From Solirubrobacterales bacterium (GTDB lineage: Bacteria; Actinomycetota; Thermoleophilia; Solirubrobacterales; Solirubrobacteraceae), in the NCBI GenBank assembly GCA_019240115.1, contig JAFAYV010000038.1:62001-126000 (forward strand): a DNA stretch of 64,000 bases, written 5' to 3'. This document shows, in pieces, positions 47,393 to 56,468 of the stretch. The notes under the pieces are model-generated. The model was not told the origin of the DNA, made no database searches, and saw nothing but the letters and a program-made list of their open reading frames with translations. The number at the start of each line of letters is the position of its first letter. Within the stretch, counting starts at the first letter, position 1. The position numbers and the translations under genes are program-made.

Positions 47393-48612
47393 GGCTTGCC
47401 GGGGGCGCCGCGCAGCGCCAGGACGACGTTGTGCCCGCCGAACGCGAACGAGTTCGACAGCGCCAGCGGCGGATGGCCGTTGGTGCCAAGCGCCCGTGCC
47501 TCGCCGGGAACGAAGTCGAGGTCGAGCTCGGGGTCGGGCTCGTCGAGGCCGAGCGTCGGGGCGATCACGCCGGTCTGCAGGGTGCGGACGGTCGCGATCG
47601 CCTCCACGGCACCGGCCGCCCCGAGCAGGTGGCCGATCGACGACTTCGTCGAGGAGACCGGCACGCTCATCGCCGCATCCCCGAGCGCGGCCTTGATCGC
47701 GCGAGTCTCGGCGGCGTCGTTGAGCTGGGTCGAGGTCCCGTGGGCGTTGATGTAGTCGACGTCGTCGGGCTGCGCGCCGGCGTCGCGGATGGCGAGCTCG
47801 ACGGCGCGGGCGGCCGGCGCGCCGGACGGCTCGGGAGCGGTGATGTGATGGGCGTCGGTGGTCGACGCGTAGCCGGCGACCTCGGCGAGGATGGTCGCTC
47901 CGCGGACGGCGGCGGACTCGGCATCCTCGAGCACGAGCACGCCGGCGCCCTCGCCCATCACGAAGCCGTCGCGGCGCAGGTCGAACGGGCGCGAGACGCC
48001 GGTCGGCGACAGCGCCTGCATCGCGTGGAAGCTCGCGAAGCCGAAGTCGGTGAGGGCCGCCTCGGCGCCACCGCAGACGACGGCGTCGGCGTCGCCGTAC
48101 TGGATCATCCGCAGCGCCGCGCCGACCGCGTGAGCGCCGGAGGCGCACGCCGAGACGACGCCGTAGCTCTGGCCGCGCAGCCCGTGCTTCATCGTTACCG
48201 CGGCCGCCGCGGCGTTGGGCATGTACCCGGGGATCCCGAGCGGCGAGACGGCCTTGGAACCGCGCGTGTCCATGATGCGGATGTTCGTCTCGACGGTCGC
48301 CTGGCCGCCGATGCCGGTCGCGATGACGCAGCCGAGCCGGAACGGGTCATAGGGCGCCTCCTCGCCCCACGCCTGTCCGATCGCCTCCCCGGCGGCCACG
48401 AGCGCGAACTGGGAGAAGCGGTCCAGGCGCCGCGCCTCCTTGACCGACAGGTGGTCGACGGCCTCGAAGTCGCGGCAGAACCCGGCGCCGTCGGAGATCC
48501 CGACGACGCCCTCGGTCCAGCGATCGTGCAGCGGGACGGCGCCGATCCCGAGCGGGGTCACAGCGCCGAGACCGGTGACGACGACGCGACGGCGGTGGCG
48601 CTCCGAGCTCAC
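47389..48612 (-). CDS. fabF: beta-ketoacyl-ACP synthase II
   Basis: RRRVVVTGLGAVTPLGIG...SACASGAHAVGAALRMI...INAHGTSTQLNDAAETRAI...SSTKSSIGHLLGAAGAVEAI. Confidence 0.95.
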   Translation of the reverse strand: MSSERHRRRVVVTGLGAVTPLGIGAVPLHDRWTEGVVGISDGAGFCRDFEAVDHLSVKEARRLDRFSQFALVAAGEAIGQAWGEEAPYDPFRLGCVIATGIGGQATVETNIRIMDTRGSKAVSPLGIPGYMPNAAAAAVTMKHGLRGQSYGVVSACASGAHAVGAALRMIQYGDADAVVCGGAEAALTDFGFASFHAMQALSPTGVSRPFDLRRDGFVMGEGAGVLVLEDAESAAVRGATILAEVAGYASTTDAHHITAPEPSGAPAARAVELAIRDAGAQPDDVDYINAHGTSTQLNDAAETRAIKAALGDAAMSVPVSSTKSSIGHLLGAAGAVEAIATVRTLQTGVIAPTLGLDEPDPELDLDFVPGEARALGTNGHPPLALSNSFAFGGHNVVLALRGAPGKP

Positions 48613-48661
48613 CCGCGATCGTCCTCGCGCGTGACGTCGACGGGCACGGCGACGGTGCTCA

Positions 48662-48904
48662 CTAGCCGGCCCGCTCCACGATCATGTCGATCGCGTCCCC
48701 GACGGTCTTCAGCTCCTTCATGTCCTCGCCCTTGAGCACGACGCCGTAGTCCTCCTCGACGACCTGGGCGAGCTCGACGAGATCGAGCGAGTCGATGTCG
48801 AGCTCCTCGAAGGTCGCCGATCGGGTGATCTGGCTGGCGTCGGGACCGAAGCTGGCCAGCGTCTCCACGACGCGGCTCTCCACCTGCTCGGTTGTCACGG
48901 ACAT
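48662..48904 (-). CDS. acpP: acyl carrier protein
   Basis: 80 aa; EELDIDSLDLVELAQVVEEDYGV with the DSL phosphopantetheine site. Confidence 0.95.
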   Translation of the reverse strand: MSVTTEQVESRVVETLASFGPDASQITRSATFEELDIDSLDLVELAQVVEEDYGVVLKGEDMKELKTVGDAIDMIVERAG

Positions 48905-48935
48905 GTCTGGAACTCCTTTGTCACAAGGTTGTCGG

Positions 48936-49721
48936 TTATGCGGCGAGGCCGCCGTCAACGGATAGCACCGAGCCGGTGACGTATCCGGCCTCCTCGGAGA
49001 CGAGGAAGCGCACGCACGCCGCCACCTCCTCCGGAGTGCCCGCCCGGCGGGCCGGTACCCGCGCGAGCAGGTCGCCGTCGAGCTGGGCGGTCATGTCGGT
49101 CTCGATCAGGCCCGGGGCGACGGCGTTGACCGTCACGCCGCGGCGCGCGACCTCGACCGCGGTGTTCTTGGTCAGCGCGATCAGCCCGGCCTTGGCGGCC
49201 GCGTAGTTCGGCTGCCCGGGGTTGGCCCGCAGTCCGACGACGGACGCGACGTTGACGATCCGGCCGCAGCGGGCGCGCATCATCGGGCGCAGCGCGCGGC
49301 GCATCATCCGAAAGGCGGCGCTGAGGTCGGTGTCGATGACCGCGTCCCAGGCCGCGTCGCTCATCGACGGCGTGAGGTCGTCGTCGCTGACCCCGGCGTT
49401 GTTGACGAGGGCGAGCACGGGGTGCTCGAACTCCGCCTCGAGCGTCGCAAACAGGCGGTCGGGCGTGGCGGGATCGACGACGTCGCCGGCGACCGCGAGC
49501 GCGCGACCGCCCTCGTCCTCGATCGCGGAGACGACCCCGGCGGCGGCGTCGGCCCCGGAGCGGTAGTTGACCCCGACCGCCCAGCCGTCGCGCGCGAGCG
49601 CCCGCGCCACCGCGGCCCCGATCCCGCGCGAGGCGCCGGTGACCAGGGCGCAGCCGGTGCGCCCGCGCGCCCTCGCCCCGCCCGCGCGAGCGCTCACGGT
49701 CTCGGTCTCGGTCTCAGGCAT
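48936..49721 (-). CDS. fabG: 3-oxoacyl-ACP reductase
   Basis: GCALVTGASRGIGAAVARALARDGWAVGVNYR...NNAGVSDD...NYAAAKAGLIALTKNTA...GYVTGSVLSVDGGLAA. Confidence 0.94.
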   Translation of the reverse strand: MPETETETVSARAGGARARGRTGCALVTGASRGIGAAVARALARDGWAVGVNYRSGADAAAGVVSAIEDEGGRALAVAGDVVDPATPDRLFATLEAEFEHPVLALVNNAGVSDDDLTPSMSDAAWDAVIDTDLSAAFRMMRRALRPMMRARCGRIVNVASVVGLRANPGQPNYAAAKAGLIALTKNTAVEVARRGVTVNAVAPGLIETDMTAQLDGDLLARVPARRAGTPEEVAACVRFLVSEEAGYVTGSVLSVDGGLAA

Positions 49722-50553
49722 TGACGAGCTCCACGCCGCGCAGCGTGCGTTTGGCAAGGCCGGTGAGCACGCGACCGGGGCCGACGTCGACGAAGCGCTC
49801 CGCGCCGAGCTCGTGGAGCGCGAGCATGACCTCGCGCCAGCGCACCGGCATCGTCAGTGCGTCGGCCAGCTCGGCCCGGGGATCCTCGAACGGTCGCGCG
49901 GTCACCGCGGAGACGACCGGCGTGCGCGGCGGCGCGAAGCTCGTCCGCGCCAGCGCCGCGCGGAACTCGGGCACCGCGGCGGCCATCATCGGCGAGTGAA
50001 ATGCCCCGCTGACGTCGAGCTCCATTGCCCGCAGGCCAAGCTCACGGGCGCGGCCGGCGGCCGTCGGCAGGTTCTCAACGGCTCCGGAGAGCACGACCTG
50101 GACCGGCGAGTTGTCGTTGGCCAGCGTCAGCTGCGAGGCCTGCGCGATCTCGGTCGCGTGGTCGGCCGCGCCGGCGCCCATGAGCGCGAGCATGCTGCCG
50201 TTTCCCGCCGCCGTGCCCGACTCGTGCATGAGCCGGCCCCGGAGCGCGACGAGCTCGAGGCCCGCCTGCTCGTCGAGCGCGCCCGCCGCCACGAGCGCGC
50301 TCAGCTCGCCGAGCGAGTGCCCGGCCATCATCTCGCCCAGCGGCCGGTCGATCGCCTCCCAGCCGGCGAGGCTCGCGCAGAAGATCGCCGGCTGGGCGAA
50401 GTTCGTGCCCTCGTCGGCGCGCGCGAACGGATCGTCGCCGACGGCCTGCGCGGCGCGCGCCAGCAGGTCGGGGCGCACGCGCGCCACCAGCTCGCGCATG
50501 TCCGCGGTCTGGCTGCCCTGCCCAGGGAACAGGATGGCCGTCGAGGGGGTCAT
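49714..50553 (-). CDS. fabD: malonyl CoA-ACP transacylase
   Basis: TAILFPGQGSQTADM...MMAGHSLGELSALVAAGAL...MELDVSGAFHSPMM. Confidence 0.95.
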   Translation of the reverse strand: MTPSTAILFPGQGSQTADMRELVARVRPDLLARAAQAVGDDPFARADEGTNFAQPAIFCASLAGWEAIDRPLGEMMAGHSLGELSALVAAGALDEQAGLELVALRGRLMHESGTAAGNGSMLALMGAGAADHATEIAQASQLTLANDNSPVQVVLSGAVENLPTAAGRARELGLRAMELDVSGAFHSPMMAAAVPEFRAALARTSFAPPRTPVVSAVTARPFEDPRAELADALTMPVRWREVMLALHELGAERFVDVGPGRVLTGLAKRTLRGVELVNA

Positions 50554-50672
50554 TCAGGGCAACCTACGCAGGGTTTCGGTTCCCGGTACGAGCGCCCTGC
50601 CGACTTCCCCCCGATCGGGGGGCGGGGCGCCGGCGCACGAAAAGGCGGCGCTACGCTCGGGGTCGACTCGTC

Positions 50673-51491
50673 GTGAGCCTGCCCGACCCCAGCCCCCGCC
50701 GTGCCGCGCTCGTCACCGGCGCCTCCGCGGGCATCGGCGCGGCGATCGCCGCCGAGCTCGCCCGGCGGGGCCACGGACTCGTGCTCGTCGCCCGGCGCCA
50801 GGATCGGCTCGACGAGCTCGCCGCTTCGCTGTCACACGAGCACGGCGTCCGCGCCGAGGCCCTCGGATGCGACCTGGCCGACGCCGAGTCGGTCAAGCGC
50901 CTCCCGACGCGCGTGGAGGCGCTCGAGCTGACCGTGGACGTGCTCGTCAACAACGCCGGCTTTGCCACCAACGGCCCGTTCGAGCGCTCGGATCCCGACC
51001 GCGAGCTCGAGCAGGTGCGCGTCCTCGTGGAGGCGCCGGTCGCGCTGTGCTCGGCGTTCCTGCCGGGGATGGTGAGCCGACACGCGGGAGCGGTGCTGAC
51101 CGTCGCCTCGACCGCCGGCATGCAGCCGCTGCCGTACTCGGCGGGCTACTCGGCGGCCAAGGCGCACGCGCTGACCTTCTCGGAGGCGCTGCATCAGGAG
51201 CTCAAGGGCTCGGGCGTGACCGTGACCGCGCTCGCGCCGGGACCGGTGCAGACCGACTTCTGGGCGATCTCGGGCTGGGAGGTCGGCAGCGGCCAGACCT
51301 TTTCCGACGCGTTGCCGCGGCCCGGATGGGTGACCCCTGAGCACGCTGCGGCGGCGGCCGTCGCCGGCCTTGAGCGCGGCCGCCGCGTCGTGGTCCCCGG
51401 CGCGCCGATCCGCGCGGCTATGGCGGCCGGTCAGTTCGTGCCCAACGTGATCAAGCTCCCGCTGCTCGAGTGGGTCAACCGGCGGCGGTGA
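50673..51491 (+). CDS. SDR family oxidoreductase
   Basis: RAALVTGASAGIGAAIAAELARRGHGLVLVARRQDRLDELA...NNAGFATNG...YSAAKAHALTFSEALHQELKGSGVTVTALAPGPV. Confidence 0.94.
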   Translation: MSLPDPSPRRAALVTGASAGIGAAIAAELARRGHGLVLVARRQDRLDELAASLSHEHGVRAEALGCDLADAESVKRLPTRVEALELTVDVLVNNAGFATNGPFERSDPDRELEQVRVLVEAPVALCSAFLPGMVSRHAGAVLTVASTAGMQPLPYSAGYSAAKAHALTFSEALHQELKGSGVTVTALAPGPVQTDFWAISGWEVGSGQTFSDALPRPGWVTPEHAAAAAVAGLERGRRVVVPGAPIRAAMAAGQFVPNVIKLPLLEWVNRRR

Positions 51492-52371
51492 GAAACCCGG
51501 TCACGTCGTCGGCGACCCGCTCGGGGAGGTCCTCGACGAGGAAGTGGGTGGCGTCGACGCCGTGGCCGACGACTCCGGGCGCCCACGGCCGCCACACCTC
51601 CAGCACGTCACCGTAGAAGCGCGGCAGCGCTCCGCGCTCGCCCCACAGCGCCAACACCGGGCAGTCGATCGTGCGCCCGCGGTCGGCCTCGTCGAGCTGA
51701 CGATCGATGCTCGCCCCCGCGCGGTAGTCCTCGCACATCGCTTGCAGCGCCCCCGGATCCTCGACCTGGCGCCGGTAGACCTCCATGACTTCGGGCGGAT
51801 AGCGGTCGGGCCCGGCCACGCCGAGCCCGAGCGTGGGCAGGTGATGCTCGAAGACGGCGTCGACGTCGCCGGCGATCAGCCGCTCGGGCAGCGGCGCCGG
51901 CTGGGCGAGGAACGACCAGTGCCAGTAGCCGAGCGCCGACTCCGCGTCCGTGTGTGCCCACACCTCGGCGGTCGGGACGATGTCCATGACCGCCAGCGCG
52001 GTGACGAGGTCGGGATGGTCGAGCGCCATCCGATACGCGACCCGGCCGCCGCGGTCGTGCCCGGCGACCGCGAAGCGCTCGTGCCCGATCGAGGCCATCG
52101 CCTGGACGAGATCGCGGGCCATCGCCCGCTTGGAGTGCGCCGCGTGGTCCTCGTCCGGCTCGGGGCGCAGCGAGGCGCCGTAGCCAGGCAGGTCGGCGGC
52201 GACGACGGTGAAGCGCTCGGCGAGCAGCGGCGCGCACGAGTGCCACATCGCGTGCGTCTGCGGATAGCCGTGCAGGACGAGCAGCGGCGACCCGTCGCCG
52301 CCCACGCGGGCGTGCACGGTCCCGCGCTCGCAGGCCAGGTCACGTTCCGCGAAGCCCTCGAACAGCGTCAC
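51475..52371 (-). CDS. alpha/beta hydrolase (haloacetate dehalogenase-like)
   Basis: LLVLHGYPQTHAMWHSCAPLLAERFTVVAADLPGYGAS...FAVAGHDRGGRVAYRMALDHPDLV; GTG start. Confidence 0.92.
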   Translation of the reverse strand: MTLFEGFAERDLACERGTVHARVGGDGSPLLVLHGYPQTHAMWHSCAPLLAERFTVVAADLPGYGASLRPEPDEDHAAHSKRAMARDLVQAMASIGHERFAVAGHDRGGRVAYRMALDHPDLVTALAVMDIVPTAEVWAHTDAESALGYWHWSFLAQPAPLPERLIAGDVDAVFEHHLPTLGLGVAGPDRYPPEVMEVYRRQVEDPGALQAMCEDYRAGASIDRQLDEADRGRTIDCPVLALWGERGALPRFYGDVLEVWRPWAPGVVGHGVDATHFLVEDLPERVADDVTGFLTAAG

Positions 52372-52994
52372 GCGAGCAAGCCTATGCGCTGCGCGCGCTG
52401 CACGGCCTCGGCGCGGTTGCGGGCGCTGAGCTTGCGGTACAGCGCGCTCGTGTGCTCCTTGACCGTGTGCGGCGAGAGGTACAGCGTCTGCGCGATCTCG
52501 CGGTTGGTCGATCCGGCGGCGATCAGGTAGAGGACCTCGCGCTCGCGCTCGGTCAACAGCGGCTCGGGCTGCTCGGCGGTGGGGGCGAACATCGTCATCC
52601 CGAGGCCCACCATCCGCACCGCGCGCGCCACCTCGTTGGCGTCCCAGTCCTTGGAGACGAACCCGGAGGCCCCGGCCGCCCGCGCGGCCGCCGGCGACAT
52701 CCGTCCCGCGCCGGAGATGAGCAGCACCCGGGTGCTCGGCGACGCCTTGCGGATCGAGGCGCAGACGTCGGCGCCCGACTCGCCGGAGAGGAACAGGTCG
52801 ACGAGTGCCACGTCGGGGCGCAGCGTCGGCAGCTGCTCGAGCGCCTCGGCGCCGGTGCGGGCGGCCACGCAGCGCTGCACCCACGGCTGCTCGCCGAACA
52901 GGACGCGGAAGCCCCAATGCACCACGTCGTGGTCGTCGACCACGAGGACCCGTAGCTGGCGGCCGTCGAGGCGCTCCTCGGGCTGGGTGCTCAT
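52368..52994 (-). CDS. NarL/LuxR family response regulator
   Basis: LRVLVVDDHDVVHWGFRVLFGEQPWVQRCV...LLTEREREVLYLIAAGSTNREIAQTLYLSPHTVKEHTSALYRKLSARNRAEAV. Confidence 0.93.
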   Translation of the reverse strand: MSTQPEERLDGRQLRVLVVDDHDVVHWGFRVLFGEQPWVQRCVAARTGAEALEQLPTLRPDVALVDLFLSGESGADVCASIRKASPSTRVLLISGAGRMSPAAARAAGASGFVSKDWDANEVARAVRMVGLGMTMFAPTAEQPEPLLTEREREVLYLIAAGSTNREIAQTLYLSPHTVKEHTSALYRKLSARNRAEAVQRAQRIGLLA

Positions 52995-53066
52995 CGCGCC
53001 TCCACCGGGACGACGAGCCGCACGCGCCTCATCGCGCCTCCACCGGGACGACGAGCCGCACGCGCC
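52991..53066. repeat. perfect 38-bp tandem duplication at a kinase/regulator junction
   Basis: tcatcgcgcctccaccgggacgacgagccgcacgcgcc at 52991-53028 and 53029-53066. Confidence 0.92.
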
Positions 53067-54150
53067 ACTCGCCCGCGTCGGCGGGGCCGAACTCGACCAC
53101 GCCGCCGTGCTGCAGCGCCTCGAACGCCGCCAGGCGCAACCCCATGCCGGTGCCCCGAGCCGCCGTATGCACGCCGTCGTTGCGCACCTCGAGCGCGAGG
53201 GTATCGGCGTCGGCGGACACGCTGACCTTGACCTCGGACGCGTTCGCGTGCTTGGCGACGTTGCGCAGCGCCTCGGCGAGCACCGACTGGGCGAGCGGCT
53301 CGAGCTCGGCGGGCACGACCGTCCCGTCGTCCCACTCGACGGTGAGCGGCGGCCCGGGCGGCTCGGCGGCCCGGGCGAGCTCGTCGGCGAGCGTCGTCGT
53401 GGTCGGGATCGCCTCCGGAGCGAGCGGGCGCTGCAGCGCCGAGCGCAGGTCCGACAGCGCCTCCTGCATCTCCCCCCGGCAGCGCTCGCGCTGCTCGGTG
53501 TCGAGCGGGGTCGCGGCCGTCAGCGCCAGCGACACCCCGAACAGCCGCTGCATCACCCGCTCGTGGATCTCGCGCGCGAGCTCAAGGCGCTCTCCGAGGC
53601 GCCGGCTGCGCTCCTGCTGGCGAGTGGCGTTGCGCGCGGTGGCCACGAGCGCCGCGGTCTTGCCGAGCGTCCACAGCAGATGGCGCTCGCCGTCGGAGAG
53701 CTCGAAGTGCCCGCCGCCGCGGTCGGCGCAGATGACCCCGTAGGCGCGGCCGGCGGCGCTCAGCGGCGTGCACACGAGCGTCGTGACCCCGAGCAGCTCG
53801 GCGTACTCGGCGGGCACCTGACGCTCGATCCCCTCCGAGACGACGACGACCTGGTCCTCGAGCAGCGCGCGCTGGGCGATCGGGGTCGAGAGCAGCTTCG
53901 CCGACGGCTCGAGCGTCATCAGCTGGCGCAGCCCGGTGCCGTGCGCGCCGACCACCCGCACCTGGCGGCGCGCCACGTCGGCCATGAAGATGACGGCGCG
54001 GCGCATCGTCGTCAGCCGGCAGATCGCCTCGCAGATCCGGTCGTAGAAGTCGGTCGAGGAGGTGTCGGTGTCGAGATCGGCGAGCAGCTCGACGAAGACC
54101 TCGAGCGGCTCGACGCCCGCGAACAGCGACGGCGGCCGCTCGACGCTCAT
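53029..54150 (-). CDS. GAF domain sensor histidine kinase (NarX-type)
   Basis: LFAGVEPLEVFVELLADLDTDTSS... GAF; LELAREIHERVMQRLFGVSLALTAA; LAEALRNVAKHANASEV. Confidence 0.9.
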   Translation of the reverse strand: MSVERPPSLFAGVEPLEVFVELLADLDTDTSSTDFYDRICEAICRLTTMRRAVIFMADVARRQVRVVGAHGTGLRQLMTLEPSAKLLSTPIAQRALLEDQVVVVSEGIERQVPAEYAELLGVTTLVCTPLSAAGRAYGVICADRGGGHFELSDGERHLLWTLGKTAALVATARNATRQQERSRRLGERLELAREIHERVMQRLFGVSLALTAATPLDTEQRERCRGEMQEALSDLRSALQRPLAPEAIPTTTTLADELARAAEPPGPPLTVEWDDGTVVPAELEPLAQSVLAEALRNVAKHANASEVKVSVSADADTLALEVRNDGVHTAARGTGMGLRLAAFEALQHGGVVEFGPADAGEWRVRLVVPVEAR

Positions 54151-54154
54151 GGGC

Positions 54155-56380
54155 TCACGCGTTGACCGGCTGCTCGTCGACCTCGTAGCGTCGGCGGATG
54201 TCATACAGCGTCGTGCGCTCGGCCGCGGGGCGACCGGCCGCGTGGGCGGCGGTGATGAGGTCCGCCGGCGCGAGGCGCACGCCGTGATAGCTGCCGGCCA
54301 TGCGGCTGATCGATTCCTCCATCAGCGTTCCACCGAGGTCGTTGACCCCCCAGCGCAGCGCCTCGGTGGCGGCGTCGAGGCCCATCTTGACCCAGCTGGC
54401 CTGCAGGCTGGGCACGGTCTCGCCGAGCGCGAGGCGGAAGACGGCGGTGTGCTTGAGGTTCTCCTCGCGCGTGATCTCCTGCACGCCGTGGGCGCGACCG
54501 AGCAGCGTCTGGAACGGGATGAACGACAGCGGCACGAACTCGGTGAAACCGCCGGTGCGCTCCTGGAGCTCGCGGACGATCCGCATGTGCTCGGCGAGCT
54601 CGGTCGGTTCCTCGATGTGGCCGAACATGACCGTTGCGGTGGAACGCAGGCCTTCGGCGTGAGAGGCCTCGATGACCTCGACCCAGCGCGCGACCGGGAG
54701 CTTGTTCGGCGAGATCCGCTCGCGGACGCCGTCGTGGAGCACCTCGGCGGCGGTGCCGGGCGTCGAGCCGAGGCCGGCCTCGCGCAGGCGGGCGAACACT
54801 TCGCGGGCGGCCAGCCCCGAGACGTCGCACATGTGCGCGACCTCCATCGGCGAGTAGGCGTGGAGGTGCAGCTCGGGCGCGACCGCCTTGGCGAAGCGCA
54901 GCCAGTGCAGGTAGTCGTCCAGGCCCCAATCGGGATGGATGCCCGACTGGATGCAGATCTCGGTGGCGCCGAACCGCTGCGCCTCGGCGATCCGCCGCGC
55001 GAACTCCTGCTCGGAGTGCTCGTAGGCGTCGGGGGAGCGCTTGGACTGCCCGAAGCCGCAGAACGAGCAGCCGACGACGCACACGTTGGAGACGTTGATG
55101 TTGCGGTTGACGACGAAGGTCACCGTGTCGCCGGCGAGCCGCTCGCGCAGCTCGTCGGCCGCGCAGCGCATGTCCTCGATGACCTCGGGCCGGCGCTCGG
55201 CGAACAGCGCGGTCAGCTCCTCGAGGCTCAGCGCCCGCCCGTCGCGGGCCTTCTCGACCGCGCGCGGCGCGGCGTCGGCGGCGACCGTGAGCTCGGCGCG
55301 ACGGCCGCTGCCGCGGCGAGGGATGAACGACCAGTAGCGGCTGGCGATGACGTCGAGCACCGGTGCGGCCACCCAGTCGCGGTCGATGTACTCGGGGTAG
55401 ACGCAGAGCCGCTCCGAGAGCGCGTAGCCGTCGGCGGCGAGGCGCTTGCGCACCTGGGCCGGCGACGGGAACGGATGCTCGGGCGAGATGTGATCGCCGT
55501 TGGCGCTCAGGCCCCCCAGGTCGGTGGCGCCGGCGGCGACGAGCTCCGGCCACCAGTCCGACAGGTTCGGCGGCACCTGGATCCCGATGTCGGGCATCAG
55601 CCGCCGGGTCTCGGAGATGAGCCGCTTCATGTCCTGGAGGGTCACCGGGCAGGCCCACCTCGGTGCGTCGACCTGCGGTCCCTCGGAGACCCCGGTGCGC
55701 CAGTAGTCGGCGGCGGCGGCGTCGGCGATGTCGGCCGGCTCGCGCCCGTAGTAGCTGTCGTGGGGGACGAAGTTCTGCAGGATCAGCTCCTGCAGGTGCC
55801 CGTGGGCCTCGTGCAGCTCGGCGAGCGCGGCCAACGACGCCATTCGCTCCTCCTCGGTCTCGCCGATCCCGACGAGGATCCCGCTCGTGAACGGGATCTT
55901 CAGCTCGCCGGCCGCGGCGATCGTCGCGATCCGCGCGGCCGGGTGCTTGGTCGGCGAGCCCGCGTGCACGGTCTCGAGCAGCCGCTCGGAGACCGACTCG
56001 AGCATCAGCCCCTGCGAGGCGGTCACCTCGCGCAGCGCGGCGAGATCGTCGCGGGACAGGACGCCGAGGTTGGTGTGAGGCAGCAGACCGCGCTCGAGCG
56101 CTCGCTCGCACACCCAGACGACGTAGTCGGTGAAGTCCCGGAAGCCGAGGTCGGCGAGGCGCTGGGCGACGCCGGCGTTGTGCTCGGGCTTCTCGCCGGT
56201 CAGCACGAGCAGCTCCTTGACCCGGTGGCGGCCCACCGCCCGGTCGAGGATCTCGATCACCTCGTCGGGCTCGTGAAGGTGCGGCCGGTGGGTGGCGAAC
56301 GCGCAGTACTTGCAGTAGCAGCGGCACGTCCGCGATAACGACAGAGTGAGGTTGCGGCTGAACGTCACTCGGCGACGCAT
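54155..56380 (-). CDS. fbiC: bifunctional FO synthase (CofG-CofH fusion)
   Basis: Two radical-SAM motifs: CRCYCKYCAF and CVVGCSFCGFGQSKRSPDAY; 741 aa. Confidence 0.96.
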   Translation of the reverse strand: MRRRVTFSRNLTLSLSRTCRCYCKYCAFATHRPHLHEPDEVIEILDRAVGRHRVKELLVLTGEKPEHNAGVAQRLADLGFRDFTDYVVWVCERALERGLLPHTNLGVLSRDDLAALREVTASQGLMLESVSERLLETVHAGSPTKHPAARIATIAAAGELKIPFTSGILVGIGETEEERMASLAALAELHEAHGHLQELILQNFVPHDSYYGREPADIADAAAADYWRTGVSEGPQVDAPRWACPVTLQDMKRLISETRRLMPDIGIQVPPNLSDWWPELVAAGATDLGGLSANGDHISPEHPFPSPAQVRKRLAADGYALSERLCVYPEYIDRDWVAAPVLDVIASRYWSFIPRRGSGRRAELTVAADAAPRAVEKARDGRALSLEELTALFAERRPEVIEDMRCAADELRERLAGDTVTFVVNRNINVSNVCVVGCSFCGFGQSKRSPDAYEHSEQEFARRIAEAQRFGATEICIQSGIHPDWGLDDYLHWLRFAKAVAPELHLHAYSPMEVAHMCDVSGLAAREVFARLREAGLGSTPGTAAEVLHDGVRERISPNKLPVARWVEVIEASHAEGLRSTATVMFGHIEEPTELAEHMRIVRELQERTGGFTEFVPLSFIPFQTLLGRAHGVQEITREENLKHTAVFRLALGETVPSLQASWVKMGLDAATEALRWGVNDLGGTLMEESISRMAGSYHGVRLAPADLITAAHAAGRPAAERTTLYDIRRRYEVDEQPVNA

Positions 56381-56468
56381 GCCAGGAAGTCTAGGGTTCG
56401 CGCTGAGTGAGTGACTGAAAGCCCGGCTTGGCGCGCGAGCCCCGGAGTCGGCCTACGCGATCACTTGG

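Noticed and set aside
44460-47489. 1009-aa minus-strand ORF
   Set aside because: Low-complexity Arg-rich frame overlapping several well-supported genes
45053-47755. 900-aa plus-strand ORF
   Set aside because: Antisense to fabI, the carboxyltransferase and fabF, which have clear family motifs; long spurious antisense frames are expected at this GC content
54062-56338. 758-aa plus-strand ORF and 708-aa minus-strand ORF (54201-56327)
   Set aside because: Alternative frames of fbiC, whose own frame has both radical-SAM CxxxCxxC motifs
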